Shown: positions 28,101 through 35,688 of the stretch, in pieces | Layout: the number at the start of each line of letters is the position of its first letter | Position numbering within the stretch: the first letter of the stretch is position 1 | Assembly: GCA_041674865.1 (NCBI GenBank) | Contig: JBAYUX010000002.1 | Location: 1-64,000, forward strand | Source of the DNA: CALREA01 sp041674865 | GTDB lineage: Bacteria; Patescibacteriota; Gracilibacteria; UBA1369; UBA12463 | DNA length: 64,000 bases | Direction of reading: 5' to 3' | The notes under the pieces: generated by a model | Database searches by the model: none | What the model saw: the letters and a program-made list of their open reading frames with translations, nothing else | What the model was told of the DNA's origin: nothing | Program-made: the position numbers and the translations under genes

Positions 28101-29967
28101 GGTCACGATCAATCTTGAGAAGTCCATCTTTATCGTAATCCGTAATAGGAATTTCCTGTTTTGTGTTGTTCTGTGTCGTAACAAGCTTAATCGCAAATCG
28201 AGCACGAGGTGGGTTCACTTTTACGTCCATATATCGAATTCCTTCAACCATGTTGTCGGACTGACTCTTGATCTTTACTCCGACCTTATATGTTCCCGGT
28301 TTCTTGTAGACACAACTTGCTGTTGCAGCCGTCTTTCCCGAACAGTTTGTATCCGGAACGTCGAATCCATTTCCATCGAGATCCCATGAGATCTGACCAT
28401 CTTGAATAGTTTTGTTTGATGGATCTGACGAACCAACCGTTGAGAATGTAACAATAAGCGGTGCATTACCTTCTTTTGCACTTGCCGTGAGCTTCACGTC
28501 GACACCCTGAAGATCTTTGAGTGTTTCGTAGAGCTGACCAAGGGCGAGAACGGCCGTCTTCAAATTCTCCTTACTCTTGATTGGATTTTTCTTTTCGGCT
28601 TTTAATTTTGCGAATACGCTCTGGCCAGAAGAAATACCTGCGCTTATCGCGGTAGTTCCCTTTAATTGACCAAAATACGTTACCGCATCTGTTGGCCATG
28701 ACTTTGAAGAATTTTCAATAGATATAAGCTCATTCTGAGCAAAATCCATCTGAGATTCGAAGTCCTTTTCTGCTTGAGCCTTCATCTGAGTATTTCCGAT
28801 GTCGATCTTCAAACCAGACACTTCATATGTTCCATTCTGAAGCTTGGCAGCGAAAGCACTGTATTGATCAGTAAAATATGTCTGATACTCTCCGAATCGA
28901 CCCTGGATACACTGCGCATTACTTGGTTGTGATAATGGTGAGTCAACGGAACAGTTGTGAACAACGTGCTTTGTGCTACTACTCCAGACGCCCTGTGAGC
29001 CATCATTCGTATTCACCTCATTACCATTTGCCGAGATAATAATATCTGCATCAGCGGAATATCCACTATTGCTCGACAAACTTCCCGTATTCACAGGATA
29101 ACTTTGAACTTTTGAAATTTCCTGTTTTCGGGCTTCGATCCAGTTTTTTACATAGAGTTGCTGGTAGTCAACCATGTCGGCAAGTCCGGTAAAGCTTGCG
29201 CTTTTTGTAACAACCTGCCGAAGTGTCTCAATGTTTGATGCATACCCATTTACGATTTGATTGAGTGCGTTTGTCGCGTCGCTTTCTGAAGTGAATGCAT
29301 TTCCGTCCCAGAATTTACCTTGATTCTGAGATATTCCTTCGAGCGCGAGATTTGCTGCAGAATAACCCTGGTATGCGCTGATCGTGTATGTTGCGAGATT
29401 GTAAACTCGAGTTGCCTGAATATTTCGTCCGTACTGTGGACCACCTGCAAATTGAGGAGCTGCGCTTCCATCTGGCTGCGCGGCCTGATTTCCACCTGGG
29501 GCCTTCAAAACGGTATTCACAATTGCGTATGATCCGAAGATGATAATAATACCAATCACGGCATACATAATTGTTTTCTTTCCTTTTTCTGGGCCTTCGG
29601 ATTCACCTGCGGAACTGACATAGAGAAAGCCTCCGTAGATCACCATGAGTGTGGCGAAGAGCCCGAGGAAACCGAGGGCGTAGTTCACTACCTTTACGAC
29701 AAATTCACGACCAGATTTAATCTGCGTAAGCGATGAGTCATAACCTTCTGGTGTTGGTGGCTTTAGGCCTCCTTTAAATTGCGGGTCGGTAAATGTAACC
29801 ACTCCCGTGCCGGTGTCGCCACTAAACAAACCGTCAACAAACCCGGCGAGATCATCTCCGATACTTTTCGCTGATGAAACCGGAACTGTCGCAACCGACA
29901 ATGTTGCAAATAAACTTGCAGCAAGCGTTACGAGAACGAGAATTTTTTTGAAAGTTTTTGGAACCAT
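25180..29967 (-). CDS. Giant PKD-repeat protein with N-terminal VirB2/TrbC-like module
   Basis: A 1595-residue protein, the largest in the window. A signal sequence (about 7-33) is followed by a two-span module (87-153) with YGGFLYVSSAGESEG and KKTIMYAVIGI, strongly resembling the last module of the neighbouring VirB2-like protein. A helical region (about 180-490) leads to about ten PKD or related beta-sandwich repeats (FGDG and WDFGDG cores). Calcium-binding-type loops DTNNDGIKSNDVD and DSNNDGIKDNDE appear near the C-terminus. The end has a hydrophobic stretch and the basic tail RNKKRK, a likely second anchor. It seems to be a large adhesin or stalk built on a pilin-like base. Confidence 0.88.
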   Translation of the reverse strand: MVPKTFKKILVLVTLAASLFATLSVATVPVSSAKSIGDDLAGFVDGLFSGDTGTGVVTFTDPQFKGGLKPPTPEGYDSSLTQIKSGREFVVKVVNYALGFLGLFATLMVIYGGFLYVSSAGESEGPEKGKKTIMYAVIGIIIIFGSYAIVNTVLKAPGGNQAAQPDGSAAPQFAGGPQYGRNIQATRVYNLATYTISAYQGYSAANLALEGISQNQGKFWDGNAFTSESDATNALNQIVNGYASNIETLRQVVTKSASFTGLADMVDYQQLYVKNWIEARKQEISKVQSYPVNTGSLSSNSGYSADADIIISANGNEVNTNDGSQGVWSSSTKHVVHNCSVDSPLSQPSNAQCIQGRFGEYQTYFTDQYSAFAAKLQNGTYEVSGLKIDIGNTQMKAQAEKDFESQMDFAQNELISIENSSKSWPTDAVTYFGQLKGTTAISAGISSGQSVFAKLKAEKKNPIKSKENLKTAVLALGQLYETLKDLQGVDVKLTASAKEGNAPLIVTFSTVGSSDPSNKTIQDGQISWDLDGNGFDVPDTNCSGKTAATASCVYKKPGTYKVGVKIKSQSDNMVEGIRYMDVKVNPPRARFAIKLVTTQNNTKQEIPITDYDKDGLLKIDRDRVQLAYSDVSKGLKFNATGTVSGEIIDKSDKNVDVSKKTQETIQRMKWVFGDGTSVDDSPAENPSIMQVDHTYSQRGTYQVVLEVTGKDGVVDRKLFNVTVADISAIIYVVPGYTNKVNTPITFNSAVTSDGSKVAGYEWTSTPDNTLFLSKNPNFSAAPDQPGHYTVMLKVKNESNSEASDKVDIDIESNPPVAKFSAKVPKTSKPAEVVLDGSESYDPDGPNPNIMYTWSIGGEIGKDFTYTQGMENDKVVKVLFLTTGDHKVQLKVEDSKEKGKTSKADQTIKVASLLDADWVAGTQTSAVLDTNGQAAVTFGVTSGHGTSYSFDYGDGEVEDGIFQGGKTVQGKHVYKKSGIFSLMVTVQDDQGATVKLNKKIAIGSGSNPVAANAILLNGEEIDTAQQVIASRKDVFTFDATSAKNTDGTVKNLEYTWDFGDGKKSTKSVVNYSYKDLSPKDPGYYTVTLTISDKTNPTKKSQSSFQVNIVPQKPALKTITVIPMAAEMKTPLKVQLKAVDARAPEGQITTYRWWYYDSKDNTNEMGAQLTTVPETTITLGTKGDEGQEVTYVFQVELRDNENQTVTAGELLGEENLPTLKVVNGPNKPPKASFTVSKTSVQAGETITFTSASTDSDGKIASYVWDLDGDGFQNDQSTTKSSVSKTYTTASPDGIKVRLKVIDDSYAEATSDSLTVYVTSQYAAPKAAFYYQQKPGTLQVAFQNASTVDKSLTLASTNWDFDTLSLYPTADTNNDGIKSNDVDSQQKDALANYQAAGTYYVKLTVQDSGGGIATVTTPITVKPIGATSNGGAPSFSLPSGQQAQGSQLVPLNAKMNTIPAADPVDGKIHLTGTGGNVTIDFSPSEGPITKYVIDKNIYFDSNNDGIKDNDENYMVGNAGQWTTDFQKAWGKDAIKLTVYNAAGQSSSAIREIIFDAPLASGANNIFVIPGAYELYGSLASMFGFGILTYRNKKRKTQA

Positions 29968-30009
29968 GGTTTTGTTTTTGTGTGGTTTTTGTATTTGACG
30001 CTTCTCCTT

Positions 30010-30018
30010 ATTATACCA
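30010..30018 (-). promoter_or_regulatory. Extended -10 promoter of the giant PKD gene
   Basis: TGGTATAAT on the minus strand (30010-30018), 43 bases upstream of the ATG, is a perfect extended -10. No clear -35 is present. It may let the giant gene and those after it be expressed separately from the two VirB2-like genes. Confidence 0.5.
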
Positions 30019-30066
30019 TTTTTGGCTTTAATCGGATAGATGCCTTAGTTTGACTGATTGTTAATA

Positions 30067-31059
30067 TTATTTTGTTGGTAAAGCTACGCCGTCGAGCGTT
30101 GCCGGAACTTGTCCGACCGGAGTGACGATAGGCGCTCCGCTGTCTGTCTTGATAAGTGTACTTACGAGACCGAATGCTGCGAGCGAAAGAAGGATTCCGA
30201 CAACTCCAGCCATGATTGCTTTCTTTGCTTTTGCAATATTTTCTTCGTTGGTTGCACCAGACACGTACAGGAAACCTGCGTAGAGCATAAGACCAAAAGA
30301 AATGGTCGTTACAAATCCTGCCATGAAGTTTGTAAACTTCTTCACAAGCAAGAGTCCCTTGCCGATGTTTGGAGCAACGGTACCGAGATCCGGGAAGAGA
30401 ACATCTTTGACGACGAACTCTGCAATACCGATCAAGAGAAGACCTGCGCATGCCCAAAGAATTCTACTTTGATTTTTTTTCATCGTCTCTTCGTTTCCAG
30501 CACTGAGTGCGTATCCAATACCGCTTATGACAATTACAAGGACGGCAAGTGCGCCTGCGACGAACTCCATCGTGTTGTAGAGTCCACGAATTTGCGCAAT
30601 ACCTTCTACTCCATATTTTGCGACGAGAGCTCCTTGGTTATCAAAAATTTCTCCTGCATTCGGAAAGAATACTTTTCGAATAAGTGTATCCGCAAGGAAT
30701 ACAACGAGAATCGCCATGAGACTATACTTCGCATTATTTTTTGCTGGCTCGAGGTATGAGTCGATATCTTTACCGGCGATAACAAGTTTGAATCCCTGGA
30801 AGAATGCGAAAAATACTGCAAGACCGTAGATGAGATATTTGAGTAAGTCGACGATTGTAAGAATCGTTGCCTCAAGTTTATTAATTCCCTGATCGCCCGT
30901 GAGCGCTGTTCCGCGTGACATGAATTCCGGAAGGCCAGCTTGCTGACCAATTTGATCCAAATTCTTGAATTGCGCTGAGGCAATCTCGGAAAGATTGAGC
31001 GTTCCAAGAATGACAATTGTCAGGAGGATGAGCGATACGATGAAGTTTTTTCGATTCAT
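30067..31059 (-). CDS. Membrane protein of three fused VirB2/TrbC-like modules
   Basis: A 330-residue protein with a signal sequence (residues 6-29, ending ASAQ) and three repeats of one unit at about 70-130, 163-220 and 240-303. Each unit is a hydrophobic helix, a short polar loop rich in Gly/Asn/Glu (IAGKDID, SAGNEE, SGATNEEN), a basic patch and a second hydrophobic helix. This is the plan of TrbC/VirB2 pilins, normally about 100 residues with a single unit. The third unit is clearly related to the N-terminal module of the 1595-residue PKD protein. It starts 25 bases after the stop of another triple-module gene. The frame is open to 31152, but ATG 31059 directly precedes the signal sequence. 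Confidence 0.75.
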   Translation of the reverse strand: MNRKNFIVSLILLTIVILGTLNLSEIASAQFKNLDQIGQQAGLPEFMSRGTALTGDQGINKLEATILTIVDLLKYLIYGLAVFFAFFQGFKLVIAGKDIDSYLEPAKNNAKYSLMAILVVFLADTLIRKVFFPNAGEIFDNQGALVAKYGVEGIAQIRGLYNTMEFVAGALAVLVIVISGIGYALSAGNEETMKKNQSRILWACAGLLLIGIAEFVVKDVLFPDLGTVAPNIGKGLLLVKKFTNFMAGFVTTISFGLMLYAGFLYVSGATNEENIAKAKKAIMAGVVGILLSLAAFGLVSTLIKTDSGAPIVTPVGQVPATLDGVALPTK

Positions 31060-31084
31060 AATGTTTGTTTTGTGTGTTTTGAGC

Positions 31085-32149
31085 TTATGCGTTGAACTGG
31101 CCGGATATAACGGTTGAGACGATGCCGAATGCCCCGTAGATAATGAGAACACCGATGGCGGCGGCGACTATAGCTCTGCGTGCGGTGGTCTGTTTTTCTT
31201 CTTCGCCGCCGCTCGTCATATACATAATCGATGCACCAATCAAAATCAAAATTGCAATTGGTCCTAATACGCTTACCGCAATATTTGTAAATCCAACGAG
31301 TTGCCGCACCGCTTCACTGATATCAACCTTCGGCTGTACACCCGTGAGCGGCGACGCTGTCTTGAAATTAATCTGATAGAACACCTTCGAAATCAAGCCT
31401 TCTGAGAAGATGATAATCGATAAACCAACAGCTCCAAAAATAAGATTTTTCTTGTCGCGTTCGATATCACTCGACTCACCACCAAGCGTAATAATTCGAT
31501 ATCCATTCGTCACGATTTCGTAAACCGCAATTGCTGAAATCAAATACTTCATGAAGGTGATAATCATCTTCACGGTCGTATTAAATAAGTTCACGCGACA
31601 GAGTAACTCTTTTCCGCTTGAAACATTAGACATCCCTGATTTTACGGCTCCACCAAGCAGTGTATTCTCCCACTGACAAAGGACATTATCACCGTTAAAG
31701 ACCGCCTTTGCGGCCTCTTGATTCACGCTCAAAATCTTCGTAAATTCTCCCGCGAGACTCACGAGCGCAAGTCCAATAAGGCCCATGTAAATTCCTTGTT
31801 TTCCTTTTGTAATCTGAGCCTCTTCACCCTGTGCCATAAGCATTTTGAGACCAGAGTAAACGGTCATCGCAATCGCACATGCTGCAAGAATAGCGCGAAG
31901 TCTTCCGATGAGACCTTCGTCTCCTGCATGCACTCCGCCAACTAAATTTGCAAGTGACTCGACGATAGTTGATCCACCTGGGTCACTCGTCAGGTCTTCA
32001 CCAAATGTTTTGACATCTCCTAATGGTAACGCGTTCTGCGCAAAAACGGTCATTGCAGAAAGTGACATCAATATTGCCATCGCTAAAATACATATAGCGA
32101 GTATCTGACGTAACCATTCTGTTCTTTTTTGTGTTTTTGTCGTAGCCAT
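31085..32149 (-). CDS. Membrane protein of three fused VirB2/TrbC-like modules
   Basis: A 354-residue protein, first gene of the surface cluster, with a signal sequence (about 14-37, ending VFAQ) and three two-helix units at about 83-133, 196-252 and 286-349. The polar loops between helices are AQGEEAQ, LGGESSD and TSGGEEEK, each followed by a basic segment. It is a paralogue of the following gene. Two cysteines between units 1 and 2 (in LCQWEN and LLCRVN) may form a disulphide. Single-unit relatives are VirB2/TrbC pilins of type IV secretion systems; here the fused form suggests a fixed membrane assembly rather than a polymerising pilin. No VirB4 or other secretion gene is in the window. Confidence 0.75.
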   Translation of the reverse strand: MATTKTQKRTEWLRQILAICILAMAILMSLSAMTVFAQNALPLGDVKTFGEDLTSDPGGSTIVESLANLVGGVHAGDEGLIGRLRAILAACAIAMTVYSGLKMLMAQGEEAQITKGKQGIYMGLIGLALVSLAGEFTKILSVNQEAAKAVFNGDNVLCQWENTLLGGAVKSGMSNVSSGKELLCRVNLFNTTVKMIITFMKYLISAIAVYEIVTNGYRIITLGGESSDIERDKKNLIFGAVGLSIIIFSEGLISKVFYQINFKTASPLTGVQPKVDISEAVRQLVGFTNIAVSVLGPIAILILIGASIMYMTSGGEEEKQTTARRAIVAAAIGVLIIYGAFGIVSTVISGQFNA

Positions 32150-32171
32150 TTGGTTTTTGAAAATTCTTTAT

Positions 32172-32200
32172 ATATTATCATATTTTTAAGCTATTGTAAA
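32172..32200 (-). promoter_or_regulatory. Promoter of the surface-protein cluster
   Basis: On the minus strand TTTACA (32195-32200), a 17-base spacer and TAATAT (32172-32177), ending 22 bases upstream of the first VirB2-like gene. Confidence 0.5.
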
Positions 32201-32228
32201 GCTACCCCCTTCCAAATCTCACTTTTTC

Positions 32229-32259
32229 TTGCAAAAATATCCGAAGCTGGTAGTATAAG
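32229..32259 (+). promoter_or_regulatory. Possible promoter of secE-nusG
   Basis: TTGCAA (32229-32234) and TATAAG (32254-32259) with a rather long 19-base spacer. Just downstream a 4-bp hairpin (AGCC/GGCT) with a T-run lies in the leader at about 32264-32280 and could be a weak attenuator. Confidence 0.35.
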
Positions 32260-32320
32260 CGTCGAGCCGAGAGGCTTTTTTGAGGTATGACCCTATTCTA
32301 CGCATTTAACTATCTCCCGT

Positions 32321-32515
32321 ATGAAACAGAATGTTATTGTCTCCTATCTCCGTGAAAGTCTTGATGAGTTCCGCCGAGTTACTTGGCCTACAAGAAACCA
32401 GGCTATCCGCCTTTCTGCTATCGTTCTCAGCTTTGTGCTCGTTGCAGCTGTCTTCATTGGTATTCTTGATTTTGCCTTCCACCTTGGATACGCCAAGATT
32501 CTCCTTATGAGATAG
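32321..32515 (+). CDS. secE: Preprotein translocase subunit SecE
   Basis: A 64-residue single-span protein, the small essential subunit of the SecYEG channel. The amphipathic start SYLRESLDEFRRVTWPTRNQ is the conserved SecE signature, followed by one membrane helix (about 28-55). The position directly before nusG is the classic bacterial order. Length is right for the short, single-helix form of the family. Confidence 0.95.
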   Translation: MKQNVIVSYLRESLDEFRRVTWPTRNQAIRLSAIVLSFVLVAAVFIGILDFAFHLGYAKILLMR

Positions 32516-32565
32516 TCTCCTGATTTTCCCTTTGTAACCACTCATTTTTTCTCTCAAACATCCCT

Positions 32566-33114
32566 ATGGCAAAGCAAGCACAACACACCGGTCGTCATTG
32601 GTACGCTATTCATACTTATTCTGGCTATGAACATGCTGTTCGCGAGGCTCTCCTTCAGCGTATTGAGACCTTCGGTATGCAGGATTTCATCTTTGATGTT
32701 GTCGTTCCGGAAGAGTCACAGATTATTATCAAGAAAGGTGAACCAAAGACTGTCAAAAAGCGTATTTTCCCTGGTTATGTCATTGTTGAAATGATCGTTA
32801 CGGATGAGTCTTGGTACGTTGTCCGAAATACTCCAAATGTTACTGGATTCGTAGGAGCTGGTGGAACGATGCCAATTCCTGTCTCAGAAGAAGAGTTCAA
32901 GGTCATCAAACGACGTATGGGTGAAGCTGAACCTAAGTTCAAGATCGACTTCTCTGTCAGTGACCACGTTGTCATTCTCGAGGGACCATTCGTTAACTAC
33001 GACGGTATCATTACGAAGGTTGATGAAGAAAAGGGTAAGGTTAAGGTTCTTATCAGCATCTTCGGTCGTGAAACACCGGTTGAACTCGACTTTACTCAGG
33101 TACGTAAAAAGTAG
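32566..33114 (+). CDS. nusG: Transcription termination/antitermination factor NusG
   Basis: A 182-residue protein with the NGN domain (HWYAIHTYSGYEHAVREAL at the start, then FPGYVIVEM and RNTPNVTGFVG) and a C-terminal KOW domain (VVILEGPFVNYDGIITKV). It binds RNA polymerase and links it to Rho or the ribosome. It follows secE by 50 bases. Normally rplK comes next, but here an unknown exported-protein gene intervenes. The leader before the ATG is C/T-rich (ctctcaaacatccct). Confidence 0.97.
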   Translation: MAKQAQHTGRHWYAIHTYSGYEHAVREALLQRIETFGMQDFIFDVVVPEESQIIIKKGEPKTVKKRIFPGYVIVEMIVTDESWYVVRNTPNVTGFVGAGGTMPIPVSEEEFKVIKRRMGEAEPKFKIDFSVSDHVVILEGPFVNYDGIITKVDEEKGKVKVLISIFGRETPVELDFTQVRKK

Positions 33115-33143
33115 TAAGCTTAAAGCTGATTACCTCACCGGCT

Positions 33144-33869
33144 ATGCAAAAGACTACCATCTTCACTCTATTTTTCTCGATTCTTGTCGTCGTGCTCGTT
33201 GCTGAGCTTCTTACGAACGACCATCTTCGTGATGGATGGACTACCGTACTTCCCGTTACCAAAGAGAGCCAGGCTGAAGGATCCATCGCTTCTCCTCCAG
33301 AAACACAAACTCAGGCTCAAGTTCCAGCTTCAAATTCGTCAAATCTTTCCGGCAGCTTTATTGCTCCGGTCGTTCCTCCTGAGATTTCAGCTACGGGCGA
33401 AGTCGCTCAGTTCGTTTCTCAAACTGGATATAAACTTGAGGGAATTACTACGGATCAGCTTCAGGGAATGGGCTTTACTGGCATGCATTTCGAACGCGTG
33501 AGTGCTGATGGACTCCTTTTCCAGGTTATTGATGTTACCGATATCGTCAATCTTTCAAAAGTTCGGTTCAATTTGACCGATGGGAAGAATGTCTACGGCG
33601 TTTTGACCGAGTTTCTCTTGGCGGACAATGCCAAGGCTGGAACATTTTATGATGTTTTAAAGCAGAAAGGTTCGGCTTTTGCTCCTGATATCAAGCTCAA
33701 CGAAGTTAATACTTTTGGTGCCCATTCCTTTTATTTGAATGATTCGAAGCGTCTTGGCACCGCCTTTCTGGTTGTCCAAGAGGAAAATCGAGTCTTCACC
33801 TTCTCTTATCCTAAAGCTAGTCACGACTTTTTCAAGAAACTCATTCAATTACTTGCAAAGAAGCAATAA
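33144..33869 (+). CDS. Unknown anchored protein inserted between nusG and rplK
   Basis: A 241-residue protein with one N-terminal membrane span (about 5-22), a disordered Pro/Ser/Gln/Thr-rich linker (about 40-85) and a C-terminal globular domain of about 150 residues, predicted to lie outside the cytoplasm. I do not recognise the domain. It starts 29 bases after nusG and ends 40 bases before rplK on the same strand, so it is probably transcribed with the ribosomal operon. A secreted protein in this position is very unusual. Confidence 0.75.
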   Translation: MQKTTIFTLFFSILVVVLVAELLTNDHLRDGWTTVLPVTKESQAEGSIASPPETQTQAQVPASNSSNLSGSFIAPVVPPEISATGEVAQFVSQTGYKLEGITTDQLQGMGFTGMHFERVSADGLLFQVIDVTDIVNLSKVRFNLTDGKNVYGVLTEFLLADNAKAGTFYDVLKQKGSAFAPDIKLNEVNTFGAHSFYLNDSKRLGTAFLVVQEENRVFTFSYPKASHDFFKKLIQLLAKKQ

Positions 33870-33909
33870 TTCAGGTAAAAATAACCTGCTCATTTTTTAT
33901 AAACACTCT

Positions 33910-34335
33910 ATGGCAGCCAAAAAAGTAAAGACGCAAGTAAAACTTCAGATCCCAGCAGGTAAGGCTAATCCAGCACCTCCAGTTGGTACTGCTCTCGGTC
34001 CTCACGGTCTCAATCTTCAGGAGTTCTGTACTCAGTTCAACGCAAAGACAAAGTCTATGGGTGACATGGTCATTCCTGCGGTTGTTACTGTCTACGAAGA
34101 TCGAACATTCACATTCATCACAAAGACTCCTCCAGCATCAAACTTGATTACGAAGGCTCTTGGAATCGCTAAGGGTTCTAGCGTTCCAAACAAGAATAAG
34201 GTTGGAAAACTTACACAGGCTCAGCTCCGAGAAATTGCTACAACAAAGATGCCGGATCTTAACTGCAACGACATTGATGCAGCTATGCGAGTTATCGCTG
34301 GTACAGCCCGAAATATGGGTGTCGAGGTTGAATAA
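33910..34335 (+). CDS. rplK: 50S ribosomal protein uL11
   Basis: A 141-residue protein, exactly the usual length. Conserved stretches KLQIPAGKANPAPPVGTALG and FCTQFNAKT, and the C-terminal rRNA-binding domain with GTARNMGV, are all present. It forms the stalk base of the large subunit and the GTPase-associated centre. ATG 33910 (MAAKKVKTQ) is the true start; the frame is open much further upstream but overlaps the preceding gene. Confidence 0.97.
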   Translation: MAAKKVKTQVKLQIPAGKANPAPPVGTALGPHGLNLQEFCTQFNAKTKSMGDMVIPAVVTVYEDRTFTFITKTPPASNLITKALGIAKGSSVPNKNKVGKLTQAQLREIATTKMPDLNCNDIDAAMRVIAGTARNMGVEVE

Positions 34336-34356
34336 TTTCTAACCTAGATTACAAAC

Positions 34357-34806
34357 ATGGACACAGCAACACAGCCTAAGAAAAACATCATCCGATTGGT
34401 TTACCTTTATTTGGTATCTCTTATTGGTTTGGTGATTTTTTTGATTGGTGGCGTTGGACTTGTTAATACTGGTCTTAAGGCATTACTCAATGTTGATAGT
34501 CAGTATTACATGGGAGCCCCTGAGGATATGTGCGTAAGTCGTTTGCAGGGATATGCCGCTGATGGTGTTAAATCTTCCCCTGTAGCCGTTGCTCCTGCTG
34601 TCACCCCTACTCCGGTGAAGATTGATAAAAATGGCCAAGAGTTCAAAGATTGCATAAAAGATGAGGAGATGCGACAAGAAAAACAACGAAAGAACGATCA
34701 ACGACGTGATATTGCAGAGGCACTTGCTATGATTCTTCTCGGTGCGCCTGTCTGGCTCTATCATTGGAAAGTCATCCAGCGCGATCATAAACAAAGCGCT
34801 GCTTAA
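34357..34806 (+). CDS. Two-span membrane protein inserted between rplK and rplA
   Basis: A 149-residue protein with two hydrophobic segments: one at about 11-42 and one at about 121-137. Between them is a polar region of about 75 residues with two cysteines (MCVSRL and FKDCIKD) and a Val/Ala/Pro-rich stretch. The arrangement RLVYLYLVSLIGLVIFLIGG at the start and YHWKVI near the end recalls DUF5671-like proteins, but the match is tentative. It starts 21 bases after rplK on the same strand, so it should be expressed with the ribosomal proteins. Function unknown. Confidence 0.7.
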   Translation: MDTATQPKKNIIRLVYLYLVSLIGLVIFLIGGVGLVNTGLKALLNVDSQYYMGAPEDMCVSRLQGYAADGVKSSPVAVAPAVTPTPVKIDKNGQEFKDCIKDEEMRQEKQRKNDQRRDIAEALAMILLGAPVWLYHWKVIQRDHKQSAA

Positions 34807-34820
34807 TACATTTATTATTC

Positions 34821-34834
34821 GTGGGAGGTTCCAC
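34821..34834 (+). promoter_or_regulatory. Stem-loop in the rplA leader
   Basis: GTGG (34821-34824) pairs with CCAC (34831-34834) around GAGGTT, 41 bases before the rplA start, followed by a purine-rich GTGAGACCG. Ribosomal protein L1 often represses its own mRNA through such a leader structure mimicking its rRNA site; whether this is one is uncertain. Confidence 0.3.
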
Positions 34835-34875
34835 TATTCTGTGAGACCGTTTGCACCACATAACCCCATCTTCAT

Positions 34876-35580
34876 ATGAAGAAATTACACGGAAAGAAGT
34901 TCCTCGCAGCCAAAGAAATGGTTACGAAGGACATATACGATGTTACAGAAGCCATCACGCTTTTGAAGAAGACATCACCAGTGAAGTTCGACGCTTCTAC
35001 TGAGATCAGCATCAAGCTTGGTGTCGATCCAAAGAAGTCAGAGCAGAACGTTCGTTCAACGGTTGCCCTTCCACACGGAACAGGTAAGACCGTTCGAGTT
35101 ATCGCTTTCGTCACGGAAGATCGTGCAAAGGAAGCAAAGGCAGCTGGTGCTATCAAGGCTGGTAGCGAAGAACTTATCGAAGAAATTTTGAAAGGATTCT
35201 TGGACTTCGACGTCGCCGTCGCTACTCCAGATATGATGAAATCTCTCGGTAAGGTCGCAAAGATCCTCGGTCAGAAAGGTCTTATGCCTAACCCAAAAGC
35301 TGGTACGGTTACTCAAGATATCGCGAAGACCATCGAGCAGATCAAGAAGGGTCAGGTTGAGTTCCGTGTCGACAAATTCTCTGTTGTTCACAACATGTTC
35401 GGAAAGGTTTCATTCTCAGAGAAGCAGCTTGAGGAGAACTTCTTGAGCTTGATGAAGGCTATCATGGATGCTAAGCCTGCAACAGCTAAGGGTACTTACC
35501 TTCAGAAGATCTCTCTCGCAACTACTATGGGACCTGGAATGAATGTTTCAATCCCAAGTGTAATGGAGGCGTTGAAGTAA
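34876..35580 (+). CDS. rplA: 50S ribosomal protein uL1
   Basis: A 234-residue protein of normal length. It has the conserved L1 stretches VKFDASTEISIKLGVDPKKS, VALPHGTGK, LGQKGLMPNPKAGT and GTYLQKISLATTMGPG. It binds 23S rRNA at the stalk near the E site and is usually a translational repressor of its own operon. The gene ends the operon here: a terminator follows directly, so rplJ and rplL are not downstream as they would be in many bacteria. Confidence 0.97.
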   Translation: MKKLHGKKFLAAKEMVTKDIYDVTEAITLLKKTSPVKFDASTEISIKLGVDPKKSEQNVRSTVALPHGTGKTVRVIAFVTEDRAKEAKAAGAIKAGSEELIEEILKGFLDFDVAVATPDMMKSLGKVAKILGQKGLMPNPKAGTVTQDIAKTIEQIKKGQVEFRVDKFSVVHNMFGKVSFSEKQLEENFLSLMKAIMDAKPATAKGTYLQKISLATTMGPGMNVSIPSVMEALK

Positions 35581-35653
35581 GACGATTTTCCGGTTGGTTT
35601 TCGGATGGTTGAGGTAAGCTGGTTGAAACCGTCGACTGATTTGAATCAAAAAT

Positions 35654-35687
35654 AAAAGAGGAGGGCTAAGAGGCTTTCCTCTTTTTT
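35654..35687. terminator. Intrinsic terminator after rplA (bidirectional)
   Basis: AAAAGAGGA (35654-35662) pairs with TCCTCTTTT (35677-35685) and a T-run follows. The A-run on the other side also makes it work for the convergent gene ending at 35689. Confidence 0.88.
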
Positions 35688-35688
35688 G

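Noticed and set aside
30067..32149. Type IV secretion system locus
   Set aside because: VirB2-like units alone are not enough; VirB4, VirB6, VirB8-10 and VirD4 homologues are absent from the window.
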